The notes below the pieces were generated by a model. The model was not told the DNA's origin, made no database searches, and saw only the letters and a list, made by a program, of their open reading frames with translations. Of a stretch of 9,165 nt of DNA, positions 6,619-9,165 are shown one piece after another (position 1 is the first letter of the stretch; every line of letters starts with the position of its first letter). The stretch spans positions 1 to 9,165 of the forward strand of contig JAJOKL010000128.1 in assembly GCA_021129895.1 (NCBI GenBank), read 5' to 3'. This stretch comes from Candidatus Bipolaricaulota bacterium (lineage in GTDB: Bacteria > Bipolaricaulota > Bipolaricaulia > Bipolaricaulales > Bipolaricaulaceae). The translations under genes were made by a program, and so were the position numbers.

Positions 6619-7758
6619 ATGGAACCGGCACTTATCAGCGCTGCCGTGGGCGCCGCTTGGGGGGCCGGCATCGCCCTGGCCGGACACCTCAAGAACCAGC
6701 TCACCAAGAAGAGGCTGCTCGATCGGTCCGACGGGGACCCGCCTACGCTCGCGGTGGTCATCGCCTCCCGCAACGAGGAGGCGGTGATCGAGAACACCAT
6801 CCGGCGGGTGTTTTCCTCCTCTCCCCCCGGTACCCGGGTGATCGTGGTGGACGAGTCCACCGACTCCACCCCTGACATCCTGGCCCGCCTCGCTCAGGAG
6901 TACCCGGACCTGGTGGTGATCAGAGATCCCCAGGTGAGGGGGAAGCCGGCCGCGCTGAACCGGGCCCTCAAGGAGGTGCGGGAGGAGGTGGTGCTGTTTT
7001 TGGACGCCGATGCCCGGGTGGACAAGGAGTACATGGAGACTTGTCTCTCGCTGTTCGCCGATCCGGAGCTCCCAGCTGTGTTCACCGACTTCGAGGCGTA
7101 TAACGTCCACCGCACCGTGCCCGTGGTGTTCCAGGACCTGTTCTTCTCCTTCTCCCGGATCTTCGTGTTCTCGGGGCTGTTTTGGTGGCCCATGTTCATG
7201 AACTCGGGGATGTGGATCCGGCGGGAGGTGCTGGAGCGGGTGGGGGAGTTCCGGCCTGGGAGCCTGGTGGACGACTTCGATCTGGGGATCAGGATGGCCA
7301 GGGCCGGCATTTACGCCCGCTATTTCGTGGGCCCCCGCCTCAAGATCCAATACGCTCTCACTTTGAAGGACATCTTCCTCCAGCACGCCCGCTGGTACAC
7401 CGGGGGGATCGAGGAGATGTTCCACGAGATCAGGAGGGGGTCGTTCTCCTACGTCGTGCTCATGGCCGGGCTGGCATGTGTGGTCTACTTCCCCCAGATA
7501 CTGATGATCGCCTCGGCCGCCACCCTATCCCCCGCCCCGCTGGCGTTGGTGCTTCCTGGAGCGGCGGCGGCCCTGTACTCCGCGGTGGGAATAGGCTATC
7601 TCCTTTCTCGTCCCTCCACGCTGCAGGAGGTGGCCCTGAACCTCATGGTGGGGGTCCCGGCCTGGTACCTCATGCTCCAGACCTCCATCGCCCTGTCGTT
7701 CTTCCGTGCCCTCATGGGCTATCAGGGCTGGTACCGGGTGCGGCGGGAAAGGGCGTGA
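6619..7758 (+). CDS. Membrane-bound family 2 glycosyltransferase with QxxRW motif
   Basis: A 379-aa GT-A-fold (GT2) enzyme, likely in the cytoplasmic membrane, that transfers a sugar from a nucleotide-sugar donor. After an N-terminal hydrophobic segment (about 4-22), the catalytic domain starts at TLAVVIASRNEEAVIE. It shows D78 (DESTDST), the metal-binding DAD (129-131), the acceptor-side VDDFDLG (D218, D219, D221) and QHARW (255-259). The D, D, D, QxxRW set is characteristic of processive or BcsA/HpnB-like GT2 enzymes. Three hydrophobic segments follow, at about 283-305, 309-330 and 336-362, so the catalytic domain sits between membrane anchors. The ATG start has GGAGGGGG just upstream, 8 nt after the leuS stop. 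Product and donor are unknown. With the mutase and acyltransferase nearby, a glycolipid or short glycan is plausible, but a polysaccharide synthase cannot be excluded. Confidence 0.9.
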   Translation: MEPALISAAVGAAWGAGIALAGHLKNQLTKKRLLDRSDGDPPTLAVVIASRNEEAVIENTIRRVFSSSPPGTRVIVVDESTDSTPDILARLAQEYPDLVVIRDPQVRGKPAALNRALKEVREEVVLFLDADARVDKEYMETCLSLFADPELPAVFTDFEAYNVHRTVPVVFQDLFFSFSRIFVFSGLFWWPMFMNSGMWIRREVLERVGEFRPGSLVDDFDLGIRMARAGIYARYFVGPRLKIQYALTLKDIFLQHARWYTGGIEEMFHEIRRGSFSYVVLMAGLACVVYFPQILMIASAATLSPAPLALVLPGAAAALYSAVGIGYLLSRPSTLQEVALNLMVGVPAWYLMLQTSIALSFFRALMGYQGWYRVRRERA

Positions 7759-7759
7759 T

Positions 7760-8476
7760 ATGCCCCCCCGGGTCACGGTGGTAGTGCCGGCGCTCGATGA
7801 GGAACGCTGGCTTCCCGCCACCTTGCAGACCATCCGCGCCCAGAGGTTTCAGGACTACGAGCTTCTGGTGGTGGACAACGGCTCCCGTGATCGCACCCCG
7901 GAGCTGGCCCGCAACTGGGCGGACCGGGTGCTCTCGGAGCCGCAGCGCGGGGCGGTCCACGCCATGCACCGGGGCTTCCTGGAGGCCAGGGGGGAGCTGG
8001 TGGTGACGGCGGATGCTGACACCCTTTATCCTCCGACCTGGCTGGGGAAGATGGTCAAGGCGCTGGATCGTCCTCACACCGTGGCCGCCTACGGACCCAT
8101 GGGGTTCCGAGAGAGCCATCCGATGGCCAGGGCCCTTCAGGCGGCGGGGTATTGCCTGCTCGCCTGGGGGTCGCTCCTATTCCGAGTTCCCTTATGCGGG
8201 GCGGCCAACCTAGGCATCCGGAAGGAAGCCTATTTCCGGGTGGGGGGCTATCCCCCCTTGGCCCAGCTCGCCTCCCCGGACTTCCGGCTGTCTCAGCGCC
8301 TGCGCCGCCTGGGGAAGGTGAGGTTCGTGCCCACCATGGTCTGTTGGACCTCCGGGAGGCGGTTCCATAAAGGGGGCCTCAAAAGCTGGCTCAGGGCGCT
8401 GGAGTGGTGGTGGGACGTGGCCAGTGGGCGGGACAGGATACCGGCCGTGGACTATTGGACCGATGGCCGAGGGTAG
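7760..8476 (+). CDS. Family 2 glycosyltransferase
   Basis: A 238-aa GT2-like glycosyltransferase. The domain begins right at the N-terminus with VTVVVPALDEERWLPATLQ. It contains D39 in VVDNGSRDRT, which holds the nucleotide, and the metal-binding DAD at 85-87 (TADADTLYPPTWL). SPDFRLSQRLRRLG has D174 near where the acceptor-side acid is expected. Unlike its upstream neighbour it has no QxxRW motif and no clear terminal membrane anchors; one moderately hydrophobic stretch (about 128-150) could be a buried or membrane-touching helix. The ATG at 7760 is chosen because AAAGGG lies 6 nt upstream and the previous stop ends at 7758; the frame is open earlier, but only inside the preceding gene. Being next to another GT2 and an acyltransferase suggests a second sugar-transfer step in one pathway, which is inference. 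Confidence 0.88.
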   Translation: MPPRVTVVVPALDEERWLPATLQTIRAQRFQDYELLVVDNGSRDRTPELARNWADRVLSEPQRGAVHAMHRGFLEARGELVVTADADTLYPPTWLGKMVKALDRPHTVAAYGPMGFRESHPMARALQAAGYCLLAWGSLLFRVPLCGAANLGIRKEAYFRVGGYPPLAQLASPDFRLSQRLRRLGKVRFVPTMVCWTSGRRFHKGGLKSWLRALEWWWDVASGRDRIPAVDYWTDGRG

Positions 8477-9165
8477 GGCATCGCGCTGGAAGTGGCTGAG
8501 AAGGCCGGCTTGGGTACTGGTTGGAAGGCCCGTCCAGTGGTTGATCTGGCTCCTCTATGCCGGCATTTGCCGGTTCTGGATCCCGGTGCTGTTCCGGGTG
8601 GAGCGGGTGGGGACCCCCCCCGCCCCCCGTGTGTGCTCGCCGTCACCCACATGGGGACCTTTGAGCCCCTGTTCGTGGCCTACGCCGGCCGGTTCTGGCG
8701 GGCCAAGGCCCTGTTCGCCGTGGACCCCCGCTACCCGTTCCTGCGGTTCATCTACGGGGCGTTCTGGGGGTTCGAGGTCACCACCGATCCCGAGCGCAAG
8801 AAGTGGCTCAACCCTCGCACCCTGGCCCGGGCGGTGGACTACCTCCGGCGAGGTGGGGTGGTGATGGTGTTCCCGGAAGGGGAACGGTTCTGGGAGCGGG
8901 TGCTTTACCCAGGAGCGGCGGTGCTGGCCCGGCGGGCCGGGGTGCCCTTGGTGCCGGTGGGGGTGGAGTGTGGCTATTTTTACTTCCCCGGAGCGGAGGC
9001 GCAGCCGCTTTTTCAGGCGGCCCGCCGGGTATTCCGGGAGACCCGGCGGGGAGGGAAGATCGTGATCCACTTCGGCTCCCCCCTGCTCCCCGATCCCGAG
9101 CTCCCGGAACGGGAGGACGTGGATCGGATGATGCGAAAGGTGGCCCAAGCCTTCGGCGACTACTA
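8463..9165 (+). pseudogene. PlsC-like (LPLAT) acyltransferase, frameshifted and 3' partial
   Basis: A likely 1-acyl-glycerol-phosphate acyltransferase-family protein, but its halves are in different frames. From ATG 8463 (overlapping the previous gene by 14 nt) the first frame gives a basic N-terminus, a Trp-rich hydrophobic segment (about residues 17-42) and FRVERVG. The family match then continues one frame back, with VLAVTHMGTFEPL from 8633, FPEGER (8870-8887) and VPLVPVGV, running off the window. Restoring one C in the C8 tract at 8614-8621 gives a continuous protein of at least 234 aa. Left as is, translation stops at 8864 after 133 residues. The catalytic motif is H-X4-E (H63, E68 in the repaired numbering) rather than HX4D. 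The Shine-Dalgarno is weak, so the start is uncertain. It may be a sequencing error, a phase-variable gene or a true pseudogene. Its likely role would be acylating a lipid or glycolipid at the membrane. Confidence 0.7.

Noticed and set aside
5141..6631. Long open frame on the minus strand (496 codons)
   Set aside because: It lies fully opposite leuS, and its translation is low-complexity, rich in Gly, Pro, Arg and His with no recognisable motif. In GC-rich DNA such antisense frames arise from the codon bias of the real gene.
7706..7759. Earlier start for the second glycosyltransferase
   Set aside because: The 18 extra codons lie inside the preceding gene. ATG 7760 has a Shine-Dalgarno and is directly followed by the expected first beta strand of the GT-A fold.
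8477..8632. Acyltransferase beginning in the downstream frame without any frameshift
   Set aside because: That frame is open here and has GTG codons, but it reads as Gly/Pro-rich sequence with no LPLAT-like features. The other frame gives the typical hydrophobic Trp-rich segment leading into FRVERVG. It is kept only as an alternative.

Overview
The window is a GC-rich, densely packed bacterial segment. G or C fills most third codon positions, GTG starts are common, and every gene I can support lies on the + strand. The leucyl-tRNA synthetase has the bacterial domain order (HIGH, zinc ribbon, CP1 editing domain, KMSKS, short C-terminal domain). I cannot assign a phylum from sequence alone. The GC richness, the extra Cys-rich modules in LeuRS and the gene mix would suit a deep-branching or thermophilic lineage (Chloroflexota or Bipolaricaulota, for example), but that is a guess.

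Layout: (1) nt 1-710 is the 3' part of a membrane protein with a TrkA-C domain; its start lies outside the window. (2) A 69-nt gap (711-779) is the only real intergenic space. It holds a small hairpin, a weak candidate promoter and a near-perfect Shine-Dalgarno sequence. (3) From 780 to the window end, seven genes are packed with overlaps or gaps of no more than 8 nt: an exported DUF4139-family protein, a 90-aa protein of unknown function with a basic tail, a phosphoglucomutase/phosphomannomutase-family enzyme, leuS, two family 2 glycosyltransferases, and a PlsC-like acyltransferase. The last is cut by the window edge and carries an apparent one-base frameshift in a C8 tract.

How the genes may work together: apart from leuS, the later genes make a coherent set. 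A phosphohexomutase could supply sugar-1-phosphate for nucleotide-sugar synthesis, two glycosyltransferases (one membrane-anchored with a QxxRW motif) could transfer sugars, and a PlsC-like enzyme could acylate a lipid or glycolipid. This suggests an envelope glycolipid or polysaccharide function, which is inference from context. Overlapping stop and start codons suggest translational coupling along the whole unit.

Most worth a second look: a roughly 105-residue insertion in the editing-domain region of LeuRS, a third Cys-rich zinc-like module just before its KMSKS loop, and the frameshifted acyltransferase, which also has Glu where the catalytic HX4D motif normally has Asp. Several gene starts need placing inside the longest open frames; these are explained in the entries. 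I see no RNA genes, insertion sequences, CRISPR arrays or convincing terminators.
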